DNA from: an uncultured Christensenellaceae bacterium
GTDB lineage: Bacteria > Bacillota > Clostridia > Christensenellales > CAG-138
Reading direction: 5' to 3'
Assembly: GCA_902475645.1 (NCBI GenBank)
Contig: CABSAH010000007.1
Span: 1-22,258 of the forward strand
DNA length: 22,258 bases
Position numbers and translations under genes: made by a program. Below, one piece after another: positions 7,494 through 16,378 of this stretch (its first letter is position 1; each line of letters starts with the position of its first letter). The notes below the pieces were generated by a model that had not been told where the DNA came from, did not search any database, and was given only the letters and a program-made list of their open reading frames with translations.

Positions 7494-7943
7494 ATGGCAG
7501 GAGTATTGGGCAGATTTCTTGAATACATAGGTATTGAGGAAAACGACGCCGAGGATGAGGTTTACGAGGACGTGAATTATGAGGACGAATCCCGCGACAG
7601 CAACGTGGTGAACTTCGGTAACCGCGCCAAGAAAAACGCGCAGAGGGAATCGAACGTGGTTTCACTCCCCAACGCCGCTCAGCTTAAGATGATAGTCTAT
7701 CATCCCGTAAGCTACGAGGATACCCAGAATATCATCGACAATCTCAAGAGCCGCAAACCTGTTATTGTCAACATGGAAGAGCTGGATCTTGATAGCGCGC
7801 AGCGTATTTTAGACTTTTTGTCCGGCGCAATATATGCGCTCAGCGGAACCATTTGCAAAATCTCCCATGGCATATTTGTCGTAGCCCCCACCAATTACGA
7901 CATTATAGGCAACGGAGAAAACGACGAGGACGGCATCATCTGA
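7494..7943 (+). CDS. sepF: Cell division protein SepF
   Basis: A 149-residue SepF. The protein bundles and bends FtsZ filaments and anchors them to the membrane. Residues 1-14 (MAGVLGRFLEYIGI) form the amphipathic membrane-binding helix, residues about 18-56 are an acidic to mixed linker, and the globular SepF domain runs from about 57 to 140 (VSLPNAAQLKMIVYHP, GTICKISHGIFVVAP). GGAGG is 9 nt before the ATG. It follows yggS as in the ylmEF order of Bacillus, and the membrane-curvature protein DivIVA is next. Isoleucine codon use is even (5 ATA, 5 ATT, 5 ATC), unlike its neighbours, which suggests higher expression. Confidence 0.93.
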   Translation: MAGVLGRFLEYIGIEENDAEDEVYEDVNYEDESRDSNVVNFGNRAKKNAQRESNVVSLPNAAQLKMIVYHPVSYEDTQNIIDNLKSRKPVIVNMEELDLDSAQRILDFLSGAIYALSGTICKISHGIFVVAPTNYDIIGNGENDEDGII

Positions 7944-7953
7944 GCCGTTCCGC

Positions 7954-7978
7954 GGCCGCCGCACCCGCTGCGGCGGCC
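7954..7978. other. Perfect GC hairpin between sepF and divIVA
   Basis: GGCCGCCGCA (7954-7963) and TGCGGCGGCC (7969-7978) form a perfect 10-bp stem with the 5-nt loop CCCGC, 11 nt after the sepF stop. It is not followed by a T tract, so it is not a standard terminator. It could be an mRNA stabiliser or a processing or pause signal that separates sepF and divIVA expression. Confidence 0.6.
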
Positions 7979-8009
7979 ATACCTTGATACCGATAAGGAA
8001 CAGCGGCTT

Positions 8010-8525
8010 ATGAACAGGGACGTAATTATAAACAAAGCCTTCACGCGCGCCTTTTTGGGCTATGACGCGGGGGAGGTGGACGCCTTTCTTGACGAGATAA
8101 TACGCGAATTTGACCGAATAAAGCAGGAGCTGGACGTGGCAAGGCTGCGCAACAAAATGCTGCTTGAGGAGCTTGAGCGCTTCCGCGAAAACGCGGCGGA
8201 ACAAAGGCGCGAACAGGCGGAAAACGCGGCGAACGCCCAAGCCGCGCCCGGGCAGGAGCAGACAGCCGCACCCCAAGCGGAAACGGCTGAACCCGAAGCC
8301 CAACCCGCCGAAGAAGCGGAGCAGGAGAGCGAAGCGGCAGAGCAGGAAAGCGAAGGCGAAGCTGAGGCGGGGAACGAAACCGAATCGGCGGAACCGGCTG
8401 AAACAGAGCCGGAGGGCGAATGTGAAGCCGGGGAGGGAACGCCGCGCGGCGAAGCGGCCGAATGCAATGCGGACGCGGAAAAAGCCGAGCCTGACGCGGC
8501 AGGCGCAGACCCCGCCGCAACCTAA
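8010..8525 (+). CDS. divIVA: Short DivIVA-domain protein with a long acidic Ala/Glu-rich tail
   Basis: A 171-residue cytoplasmic, membrane-associated scaffold that marks curved membrane at poles or septa. The N-terminal DivIVA domain is clear in residues 1-60: FTRAFLGYDAGEVDAFLDEI matches the FxxxxRGYDxxEVDxFLD signature (Arg is Leu here), followed by a coiled coil to about residue 70. The rest, about 100 residues, is low complexity, rich in Glu, Ala, Pro and Gln with repeats such as AEEAEQESEAAEQESEGEAE, and replaces the second coiled coil of standard DivIVA. AAGGA (7995-7999) lies 10 nt before the ATG. ylmG and ylmH, usual upstream neighbours in Bacillus, are absent. Gene symbol is by domain and position. 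Whether it acts in division or polar growth cannot be told. Confidence 0.82.
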   Translation: MNRDVIINKAFTRAFLGYDAGEVDAFLDEIIREFDRIKQELDVARLRNKMLLEELERFRENAAEQRREQAENAANAQAAPGQEQTAAPQAETAEPEAQPAEEAEQESEAAEQESEGEAEAGNETESAEPAETEPEGECEAGEGTPRGEAAECNADAEKAEPDAAGADPAAT

Positions 8526-8541
8526 AAGCACATCAAGAGCA

Positions 8542-8547
8542 TATAAT
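8542..8547 (+). promoter_or_regulatory. Possible -10 box for the glucan synthase gene
   Basis: A perfect TATAAT lies 17 nt after the divIVA stop. No convincing -35 box is present at 16-18 nt, so it may need an activator or be spurious. If used, RNA would start near 8553, at the 5' arm of the leader hairpin described next. Confidence 0.35.
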
Positions 8548-8550
8548 TTG

Positions 8551-8601
8551 GACCCTTTTTGCAGATAATAGGCAATATGCCTTTTGCGGGAGGGTCTTTT
8601 T
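8551..8601 (+). promoter_or_regulatory. Leader hairpin covering the glucan synthase ribosome binding site
   Basis: GACCCT (8551-8556) pairs with AGGGTC (8591-8596), enclosing a small hairpin GGCA-ATA-TGCC (8571-8581), and is followed by TTTTT (8597-8601). The 3' arm overlaps the Shine-Dalgarno GGGAGGG (8588-8594) of the gene starting at 8605. The fold could therefore hide the ribosome binding site or, with the T run, act as a weak attenuator. Confidence 0.4.
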
Positions 8602-8604
8602 ATA

Positions 8605-11600
8605 ATGCGGAAATTCGATTTGTACGGCGGCCTTAGGGACGCCGAATTATCAACGGAAAAGCTTGGCGCGCTTGCGCGGGAAACGGCTTCGCGCGCCGTT
8701 AGGGACGGCAGGAGCGCATTCTATAAGGCGAACACACGCGCCGCCGCGGACGATAGGCGCGCGCTTATAAGCGCGGATGCGGAGCTTGAAGCGGCGTATG
8801 CGGGCGGCACGGAGCTGCCCGTGGGCGCGGAGGACTTTGCAAATTCGTTTTACATAATAGAAAAAGCCGCAGGCGAGGCGGAAGCATATGCGCGGCGGCT
8901 ATGCGCGCTGCCGCTTGAGGCCGAGGGCGAAAGGATAGGCTGTCCGCGGCTATATTCAATGGCGGTTGAAATGGCGGGGCATTGCGGCGGGCGCATAAAC
9001 GGCGAAACGATAGACGGGTATTTGAATGCATATCAGGCGGTAAGGCCGCTTAAAATGCGGGAGCTGCGCGCCTTTGCGGGCATGCTCAACACGGCGCTTG
9101 TGCGGCAGCTAAGGCTGGATGCGGAAGGCATATGCAGCCGCGCCGAGCAATACGCCGCAGCTGAAAACGCGGCGGAAAGGCTATGCGCAATGCCCAAGGA
9201 AAGCCGGCGCAGGGAGGCGCTTATTGCAAAGCTTGAGCTTGAACACAACCCCGCCATGGCGGAGCGGCTGATGACAATACTTAGGGAGCGGGACGAATAC
9301 GCGCTGTGCGAGCGGATAGAAAAGCGGCTTGCGTTCTGCGGAAGCTCCGCCGAAGTGCTGCTTTCGCGGGATAGAAGCGTTGCCGTGGCCTGTGCGCGGC
9401 GCATAGCAAACGCCGTAGCGTCGCTGAGATATTTGCAGGGCATGGATGGCGGCGCGTTCTTTGAACGGTACAGCGACGCCGAAGGCATATTGCGGCAGGA
9501 TGAAACGTATGCGGCAATGGATGAAGCCTCGCGCGGATACTATGCGCAGCGGCTTGAACGCATAGCGGCGCTTTGCGGCGCGGGGGAAACCGTTGCCGCG
9601 CGTATGGCGGCAAAGCTTGCGGCGCAGGGCGGGGGCAAGGCGGCGCACATAGGCTACTATATCATTGAGCAGGAGGGCGTATGCCGCCTATGCTCCGCAT
9701 TAAGGCCGGACAGACGCTTTAGCTATGCCGATGAGGATACGCGCCTTGCGCTTGTGCTTTGCGGCGAGGGCATAATAACGCTTGCGCTTGCGGCGCTTTG
9801 CGGCGCATCGGGCTGGATAGCGGCGGCGGCAGGCATTATACCGGCGTGGTGTATTGCGCGGGAAATAATCGTGCGTTTCGCGCTGAAGCTATGCCCTCCG
9901 CGGCGGATACCCAGACTTTCGCTTGAAGCGGGCATACCCGCCGATGCGGCGGCGATAGTAAGCGTTCCCGTGCTTATAAGCGGCGAAGGGGACGTTACCG
10001 CGGGCCTTGAACGGCTTGAAGCGCATTACCTTGCCAATCCGTACAGGAACTGCTGCTTTGCCGTGCTTGGCGATTTTAAGGACGGCGATACGGAGCATAT
10101 TGACGGCGAGGACGGCCTTATAGCCCTTGCAAAGCATAAAACGGCGGAGCTTAACGCCCGGTACGCGGGCGGCGGGGAGCCGATATTCTATTTTCTGCAC
10201 AGGAAGCGCACATATTCGCCCCAAAGCGGGAAATACATGGGGCATGAGCGCAAGCGCGGCGCAATAATGGAGCTGTGCTCGCTTATAATAAACGGGGACG
10301 ACGAGCCGTTTGCGCTTATAACGGCCCCGCTGCCTGCAAGCATAAAATATTGCGTTACGCTTGATGCGGATACCGTGCTGCCCAAGGGCGAATTAAAAAA
10401 GCTGATAGGCGCAATGGAGCATCCGCTTAACGCGCCCGAGCAGGACGGCGCGGGCATGGTGCGCGCGGGATACGGCGTGATAGTGCCGCGCATGAGGCAG
10501 ACGCTTAGCGGCGCGGCAAAAAGCAGGTTCGCCGCGCTTATTTCCTCCGCCGCAGGGGTGGACGTCTATTCGCTTCTTGCGGGCGAATATTATCAGGATG
10601 TATACGGCACGGGGCTTTTCGGCGGCAAGGGCATATTCAACGTGCGCTGCTTTTATTCCGCGCTGTTCGGCAAATTTCCCGATAACGCCATATTGAGCCA
10701 CGATTTGATAGAGGGCTGCTATCTGCGCGCGGGCTTTGCGCACGATATTACGCTTTTTGATGAAGAGCCGGCGGCGTTTTTGCCGTGGTGGAGGCGGCAG
10801 CACCGCTGGATACGCGGGGATTGGCAGATATTGCCCTTTGCAACGGGCAGAATAAGGGATGCCTCGGGCGCGGTGTACGCTAATCCCTTGGATACGCTGA
10901 GCCGCGTGAAGCTTATATCGAATATGCTGAACAGCCTTGTGCCGATTGCGGCGCTTGTGTGCTTTATGCTAATGCCCTATACAAACGGCGGCCTGTATGC
11001 GGCGCTGGCGCTTATTGCCTTGTGCCGGGGCGCGGTATGGGAGCTTGTGGGCCTTGTTAAGCGGTTTTTTACGGCGCGGCTTGAGGAGCTTGACGTGCGC
11101 GGCGCCGTTGAGGAGGCGAAGCCCGCGCTGCTCAACGGCCTTATGCAGCTTTCCGCCCTGCCCTATGCCGCCGTGCGCACGGCGGACGCAATGGCGCGCA
11201 CGCTGTGGCGCGTATGCGTTTCGCATAAAAATATGCTGCAATGGCAAACCGCGGCGCAGGCCGGCGGCAATGCGGAGGGGCTTGGCAAATACTATGCCGC
11301 CCTGTGGCCGTGCGTGCTTTTTGCGGCGCTGTTCCTTGCGGGGGCGTTCGTGGGGGCGCGGCTTGCGTGCCTGCTGCTGTTTGCGCTTTTTGCATCGGCG
11401 GGCGTGCTTATAATGTATCTTGACGCGCCGCCCCTTAGCTGCTGCTTAAGCGGCAGAAACAGGGAATATATACTTGCCGCCGCGCGGGACACATGGGCGT
11501 TTTTTGAAAAATTCTGCGTTGTGGAAAACGGCTTTCTGCCGCCGGATAATTTTCAGCGCCGGCCCCTTAACAGGGCCGTGGACAACACCTCGCCCACCAA

Positions 11601-14600
11601 TATAGGCATGGCCGTAGTCTCCGCAATAGCGGCGCAGGAGCTTGGCTTTACGGACGAAAGCAGGCTTTGCGAAATGCTTTTTGGCATATGCGGAGCCATT
11701 GAAGGGCTTGATAAATGGCACGGGCATTTATATAACTGGTATTCGATAAAAACCATGCGCCCGCTGCACCCAAAATACGTTTCAACGGTGGATAGCGGCA
11801 ACCTTGCCGCGGCGCTTATGTGCGCGGAGGCGAAGCTCGTTTCGCTTGGGCAGGGGGAGCTTGCGGCGCGGTTCAATGCGCTGTATTCGGGCATGGACTT
11901 TTTGCAGCTTGCGGATGAGGGCAAAAAACTGCTTTCAATAGGCTTTGACGTTCAAAACGGCAGGCTTTCCGATAGCTTTTACGACCTTTTTGCGTCCGAG
12001 GCGCGGCTGACCTATTTCGTTGCCGCGGCGCTGAATAAAATTGACGCGCGGTATTATTATTCACTTTCCCGCCTGATGACGTCCGTGCGCACGCGAAGGG
12101 TGCATCTATCGTGGAGCGGGACTATGTTTGAATACCTTATGCCGCTAATATTCACGGGCGGCGTATATATGAGCGCGGCTGGGGAGAGCGCGGAAAACGC
12201 CGTTGCCGTGCAGCAGCTATGCGCGCGGCGGGGTATGCCGTGGGGCGTGAGCGAATCGGGCTACTATGCGTTTGATGCAGATATGCTTTATCAATACCGC
12301 GCCTTTGGCGAAAGGCGGCTTGCGCTTTGCCCGCACAGGGAGGAGGAAAGCGTTGCCGCGCCCTATGCAAGCATGCTTGCGCTGATGATTGACCCAAACG
12401 GCGCCGCGGCTAATTTAAGGCGGCTGGAGGCGATAGGCGCACGCGGCGAATACGGCTTTTACGAGGCGGTGGATTTTACCGCGCGCAGGCTTCCCGATAA
12501 TTGCGATATGAAAACCGTTGAAAGCTACATGGCGCATCATCAGGGCATGGCGCTTTGCGCGGCGGCGAACGCGCTAAAGGATAGCTGCATAAGCAGGCTG
12601 TTCCTTTCAAACGCATATGTGCGCGCGGCGAATACGCTGCTGGAGGAGCGGCGCGGCAGCCACTCCGTTGCAATACGCTTAAATCCCCCGCATACGGAGC
12701 GCGGCATAAGGCGAGGCGATGCAAGGCCGCCGAGGGTATCACACGGGCAATACAGGGTGAATGAATCAAAGCTATTGTCAAACGGCAGCTATACCGTGTT
12801 CCTATGCGATAACGGCACGGGATACAGCGCGCGCCGCGGCAAATATGTTACCCGCTTTACGCCCGACGGCATACGCAGCGCGGACGGGGTGTTCATTGCA
12901 ATCAATGCGGGCGGGAGCGTGCTTTCCGTAACGGGCGCGCCGTTCAACGGCGGCGGGGAGTGCCGCTGTACGCTGGATGATTTCCGCGTTGTTCACGAAA
13001 ATGAGCGGTACGGCGTTAAGACGAGAGCCGAAACATATGTTGACCCCGCGCGGGACGCCGAAATAAGGCTTATTACGCTTACCAATACCACCGATTGCGA
13101 GCTTAGCGCCGATATTGGCGTATTTGCGGACATGGCGCTTGCGGACGGGGACGAATTTGCGGCGCATCCGTCCTTCGTAAGGCTTAGCATAGATGCGGCG
13201 CTGTATTCGGGCGGGGTGATGTTCCATAGGCGAAGCGTAAGGAATGCAGGGCTTTGGGCATATGCCGCGCTTATTGATGCGGATACGCTTAAAGGCGACG
13301 CCGTGTATACCACGGATGCATTGATAATGCCCGGGCGCGGCGGCAGCATACGGGACGCAATGGAGCGGCTTACGGTTGCGCAGCAGGATGTGTCCTGCCC
13401 GATAGAGCCTATGCTGTGCGCCCGCGCGGTGCGCAGCATTGCGCCGCACGGCACGGTTAAGCTTGCGTTCATAATGGGCGCGGAGGATACGGAGCAGGCG
13501 GCGGCGGAGGCCATGCGGGGCGCGGCGGAGGGAGCGAAGGACATTGCATACCGCGCATGGGCAGCAGCAAAGCGCGAAAGGGGCATAAGCCGCATAAGCG
13601 CGGGCAAGGAGGAGCTTTTTGAGCGCATAGCCGCGCGGATAATAATGCATATTCCGCATAAAAAGCCGGATATGGCGGGGGTTGAGGCCGGGGCGGATAT
13701 TCTTTACGCCTTTGGGCTTGACCCGTATACGCCCATTATAACGGTGCGCATAGGCAGCATAAGCGAGCTTAGGCTGCTTAAAACCCTGCTTGAAATGATG
13801 CGCTATATTTCCGCGCGCGGCGTTAAGGCGCAGCTTGCCGTTGTGGGCGGCTACCCAATGGAATATCAAAACGATTTAAGGTGCAGGACGGAGGGGCTTA
13901 TACATGCCCTAAACGCAGGCGGCGTGCGGCTTATACACGGCTTTGAGCTGAGCGGCGGCGCCGAAGCGCGGCTGAACGCGCTTTCGCTTATTGTTATAGA
14001 TACGCGCGTTGGCCTTAACAGGCAGTTTGCGCCGGAGGAGGCGCGCATATACGGCAACGCGGCGCAAGGGCAGGCGGCTGAAGCGGGCGCCGCGCAGGGC
14101 GATATTGAATACGGCTTTGATGCGGACGGCAGCTTTGTGTTTACGCTTCCGCCGAATACGCTTACGCCGCTGCCGTGGGCGAACATAATGGCGAACGGGC
14201 GGTTAGGCACGCTGGTTACGGAGCGCGGCGGGGGATATACATGGGGGCGCAACAGCCGCCAAAGCAAGCTTACGCCGTGGTATAACGACCCCGTGCGCGA
14301 TCCGATGGGCGAATTTATGCTTATAATGGATAAGGACAGCGGGCGCATTTGGCAGGCGGAGGCGGGAAGGCTTGCGCATACGGAGCGAAGGGTGCGCTAC
14401 GGCTTCGGGTATTCCCAATACATTGGCACGGAGGGCGGCATACGCATTGAAAAGCGCGTGTTTGCGGACGATACGGCCGCGGTGCGCTATGCGCTTATAT
14501 CGCTTGAAAACTGCGGCGGAGCGGCGGCTCGGTTAAGGCTGTTTTTCGGGGCGGAGCTTATGCTGGGCGAACGCGAGCACCGCCACGCCATAGAAACGCG

Positions 14601-16356
14601 CCTTACGCCGCACGGCATAGCCGCGCGTTCGCTGATAAGCGGCGAAGGGGCGTATATAAGCTGCATAGGCGCGGACTGCGAATACGGCGACGACCGCGAG
14701 GGCGCGCTGAACGGGGCATGGAGCGGGGATGAAAAGCTCGGCTTCACGGGCGGCGCGCAGGGCTTTGCGGCGCTTAGGACGGATATGGAACTGAACGGGG
14801 GAGAGACGAAAAAGCTATGCATACTGCTTGGAGGCGGCACGGATACGGAGGCGGCGTGCGGCCAAAGCATTGGGGATATTGAAAATAAGCTTGGCGCAAT
14901 AAAGGCCGCATGGCGGGAAAGGCTTGGCGTAATAAGAATAAAAACGCCCGATGCGCGGCTTGATGCGCTTATGAACGGGCGGCTTTGCTATCAAACGCTT
15001 GCCTCCCGCGTGCTGGGCAAAACGGGCTATTATCAATGCGGCGGGGCAACGGGCTTCCGCGACCAGCTTCAGGATATGCTTGCGCTTATATATTCGGAGC
15101 CCATGCGCGTGCGGCGGCATATTATCGAATGTGCGGCGCATCAGTTCATTGAAGGGGACGTTATGCATTGGTGGCATGAGCCGAACACGGGCGTGCGCAC
15201 GCATATAAGCGACGACAGGCTGTTTTTGCCCTATGTTGCGGATGAGTATGCGCGCATAACGGGGGATAAGGCCATATGGCGTGAGCGTGCCGCATACGTT
15301 TCGGGGCAGGGGCTTGGCGAAGCGGAGCGGGACATATACCGCGCCATGGATACGGCGGATGAGAGCGAAAGCATATTCATGCACTGCATAAGGGCGATAG
15401 ATTCCTCCCTTGAATACGGCGCGCACGGGCTGCCGCTGATGGGCGGCGGGGATTGGAACGACGGCATGGATAACGTTGGCAGGGGCGGCGGGGAAAGCGT
15501 GTGGCTCGGCATGTTCCTTTATGATGTGCTGCTCCGCTTTGTGCCGCTTTGCGCGGATATGGGCGAGGGCGAACGCGCCGCAATGTATAAGGAGCACGCA
15601 GAAGGGCTGAAAAAGGCCGTGCAGACGCACGCATGGGACGGCGCATGGTACAGGCGGGCGTATTTTGCCGACGGCAAAGCGCTTGGCGGCGCGGAGAACG
15701 AATGCTGCCGCATAGACCTTATATGCCAGGCATGGGCGGGCATAACAGGCATGGATAACGCGGATACGGCGTTTGCAAGCGCAATGAACGCGCTTGTGGA
15801 TACGCGCCGCGCAACGGCCGCGCTGCTTGCGCCCGCGTTTGACAGGGCCGATGAAAGCATAGGCTACATTACGGCATATGTGCCGGGCGTAAGGGAAAAC
15901 GGCGGGCAATATACCCACGCCGCGGCATGGATGATAAAGGCGGCGTGTGCGCTGGGCCGCGCGGGGGATGCGCATGCGCTGATAAGGCTGTTGAACCCCA
16001 TTGAGCGCACGGCGGCGCGGGAGGGTATGCTAAGCTATATGGCGGAGCCCTACGCCGTTGCGGGGGACGTATACACCACCGCGCGGCAGCACGGGCGCGG
16101 CGGGTGGACATGGTATACGGGCGCTGCGGCATGGCTTTATAAATGCGTGCTGGAGGACGTGCTGGGCTTTGGGAAAAGGGGAGATACGCTTTATATAACG
16201 CCCTGCACGGAATTTGAGGAATACGAAATAGAATATCGCTTAGGCGGCGCAAAATATTATATAACGGTCAAAAAAGGCGCGCCGCGCGGCTATACGGAGG
16301 GCATAAGGCTTGCCGATGACGGAAAGGAGCACAGGATAGTGCTTTACAGGGAGTGA
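8605..16356 (+). CDS. Cyclic beta-1,2-glucan synthase-like giant membrane glycosyltransferase (NdvB/ChvB family)
   Basis: A 2583-residue protein from ATG 8605, 10 nt after GGGAGGG. A TTG at 8584 lies before that site and is rejected. The family polymerises UDP-glucose into beta-1,2-glucan on itself, cyclises it and trims it. Six probable membrane helices come in pairs near residues 380-428, 769-818 and 895-942. The GT84 region between the first two pairs has the DxD motif TLDADT (Asp587-Asp589), a SHDLIEG segment near 698 and the RQHRW motif (731-735). A glycoamylase-like domain spans about 990-1310 (WHGHLYNWY, AHHQGMAL). Two GH94-type beta-sandwiches and a C-terminal GH94 barrel follow, with GFRDQLQD (about 2150-2157), HEPNTGVRTHISDDR near 2191 and the catalytic-site motif DWND (2283-2286). 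It is slightly shorter than proteobacterial NdvB (about 2800). No frameshift is seen. Whether the product is cyclic or linear is not decided by sequence. Confidence 0.88.
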   Translation: MRKFDLYGGLRDAELSTEKLGALARETASRAVRDGRSAFYKANTRAAADDRRALISADAELEAAYAGGTELPVGAEDFANSFYIIEKAAGEAEAYARRLCALPLEAEGERIGCPRLYSMAVEMAGHCGGRINGETIDGYLNAYQAVRPLKMRELRAFAGMLNTALVRQLRLDAEGICSRAEQYAAAENAAERLCAMPKESRRREALIAKLELEHNPAMAERLMTILRERDEYALCERIEKRLAFCGSSAEVLLSRDRSVAVACARRIANAVASLRYLQGMDGGAFFERYSDAEGILRQDETYAAMDEASRGYYAQRLERIAALCGAGETVAARMAAKLAAQGGGKAAHIGYYIIEQEGVCRLCSALRPDRRFSYADEDTRLALVLCGEGIITLALAALCGASGWIAAAAGIIPAWCIAREIIVRFALKLCPPRRIPRLSLEAGIPADAAAIVSVPVLISGEGDVTAGLERLEAHYLANPYRNCCFAVLGDFKDGDTEHIDGEDGLIALAKHKTAELNARYAGGGEPIFYFLHRKRTYSPQSGKYMGHERKRGAIMELCSLIINGDDEPFALITAPLPASIKYCVTLDADTVLPKGELKKLIGAMEHPLNAPEQDGAGMVRAGYGVIVPRMRQTLSGAAKSRFAALISSAAGVDVYSLLAGEYYQDVYGTGLFGGKGIFNVRCFYSALFGKFPDNAILSHDLIEGCYLRAGFAHDITLFDEEPAAFLPWWRRQHRWIRGDWQILPFATGRIRDASGAVYANPLDTLSRVKLISNMLNSLVPIAALVCFMLMPYTNGGLYAALALIALCRGAVWELVGLVKRFFTARLEELDVRGAVEEAKPALLNGLMQLSALPYAAVRTADAMARTLWRVCVSHKNMLQWQTAAQAGGNAEGLGKYYAALWPCVLFAALFLAGAFVGARLACLLLFALFASAGVLIMYLDAPPLSCCLSGRNREYILAAARDTWAFFEKFCVVENGFLPPDNFQRRPLNRAVDNTSPTNIGMAVVSAIAAQELGFTDESRLCEMLFGICGAIEGLDKWHGHLYNWYSIKTMRPLHPKYVSTVDSGNLAAALMCAEAKLVSLGQGELAARFNALYSGMDFLQLADEGKKLLSIGFDVQNGRLSDSFYDLFASEARLTYFVAAALNKIDARYYYSLSRLMTSVRTRRVHLSWSGTMFEYLMPLIFTGGVYMSAAGESAENAVAVQQLCARRGMPWGVSESGYYAFDADMLYQYRAFGERRLALCPHREEESVAAPYASMLALMIDPNGAAANLRRLEAIGARGEYGFYEAVDFTARRLPDNCDMKTVESYMAHHQGMALCAAANALKDSCISRLFLSNAYVRAANTLLEERRGSHSVAIRLNPPHTERGIRRGDARPPRVSHGQYRVNESKLLSNGSYTVFLCDNGTGYSARRGKYVTRFTPDGIRSADGVFIAINAGGSVLSVTGAPFNGGGECRCTLDDFRVVHENERYGVKTRAETYVDPARDAEIRLITLTNTTDCELSADIGVFADMALADGDEFAAHPSFVRLSIDAALYSGGVMFHRRSVRNAGLWAYAALIDADTLKGDAVYTTDALIMPGRGGSIRDAMERLTVAQQDVSCPIEPMLCARAVRSIAPHGTVKLAFIMGAEDTEQAAAEAMRGAAEGAKDIAYRAWAAAKRERGISRISAGKEELFERIAARIIMHIPHKKPDMAGVEAGADILYAFGLDPYTPIITVRIGSISELRLLKTLLEMMRYISARGVKAQLAVVGGYPMEYQNDLRCRTEGLIHALNAGGVRLIHGFELSGGAEARLNALSLIVIDTRVGLNRQFAPEEARIYGNAAQGQAAEAGAAQGDIEYGFDADGSFVFTLPPNTLTPLPWANIMANGRLGTLVTERGGGYTWGRNSRQSKLTPWYNDPVRDPMGEFMLIMDKDSGRIWQAEAGRLAHTERRVRYGFGYSQYIGTEGGIRIEKRVFADDTAAVRYALISLENCGGAAARLRLFFGAELMLGEREHRHAIETRLTPHGIAARSLISGEGAYISCIGADCEYGDDREGALNGAWSGDEKLGFTGGAQGFAALRTDMELNGGETKKLCILLGGGTDTEAACGQSIGDIENKLGAIKAAWRERLGVIRIKTPDARLDALMNGRLCYQTLASRVLGKTGYYQCGGATGFRDQLQDMLALIYSEPMRVRRHIIECAAHQFIEGDVMHWWHEPNTGVRTHISDDRLFLPYVADEYARITGDKAIWRERAAYVSGQGLGEAERDIYRAMDTADESESIFMHCIRAIDSSLEYGAHGLPLMGGGDWNDGMDNVGRGGGESVWLGMFLYDVLLRFVPLCADMGEGERAAMYKEHAEGLKKAVQTHAWDGAWYRRAYFADGKALGGAENECCRIDLICQAWAGITGMDNADTAFASAMNALVDTRRATAALLAPAFDRADESIGYITAYVPGVRENGGQYTHAAAWMIKAACALGRAGDAHALIRLLNPIERTAAREGMLSYMAEPYAVAGDVYTTARQHGRGGWTWYTGAAAWLYKCVLEDVLGFGKRGDTLYITPCTEFEEYEIEYRLGGAKYYITVKKGAPRGYTEGIRLADDGKEHRIVLYRE

Positions 16357-16378
16357 GCATTTGTGATATGGTTTTGCC

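Noticed and set aside
8041..8568. Overlapping open frames in both directions across the divIVA tail
   Set aside because: They are by-products of the low-complexity GC-rich repeats that encode the Ala/Glu tail, with Arg/Pro/Ser-rich nonsense products.
8551..8601. Known riboswitch class in the glucan synthase leader
   Set aside because: The leader is only about 50 nt and shows a single hairpin with none of the conserved cores I would recognise.
8584..8604. TTG start 21 nt before the chosen start of the glucan synthase gene
   Set aside because: The Shine-Dalgarno GGGAGGG lies downstream of this TTG and correctly spaced for ATG 8605.
12802..15975. Long minus-strand open frames (355 and 386 codons) inside the glucan synthase gene
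   Set aside because: They mirror the codon bias of the sense gene, in which codons that would give antisense stops are rare. The sense frame carries all domain motifs.
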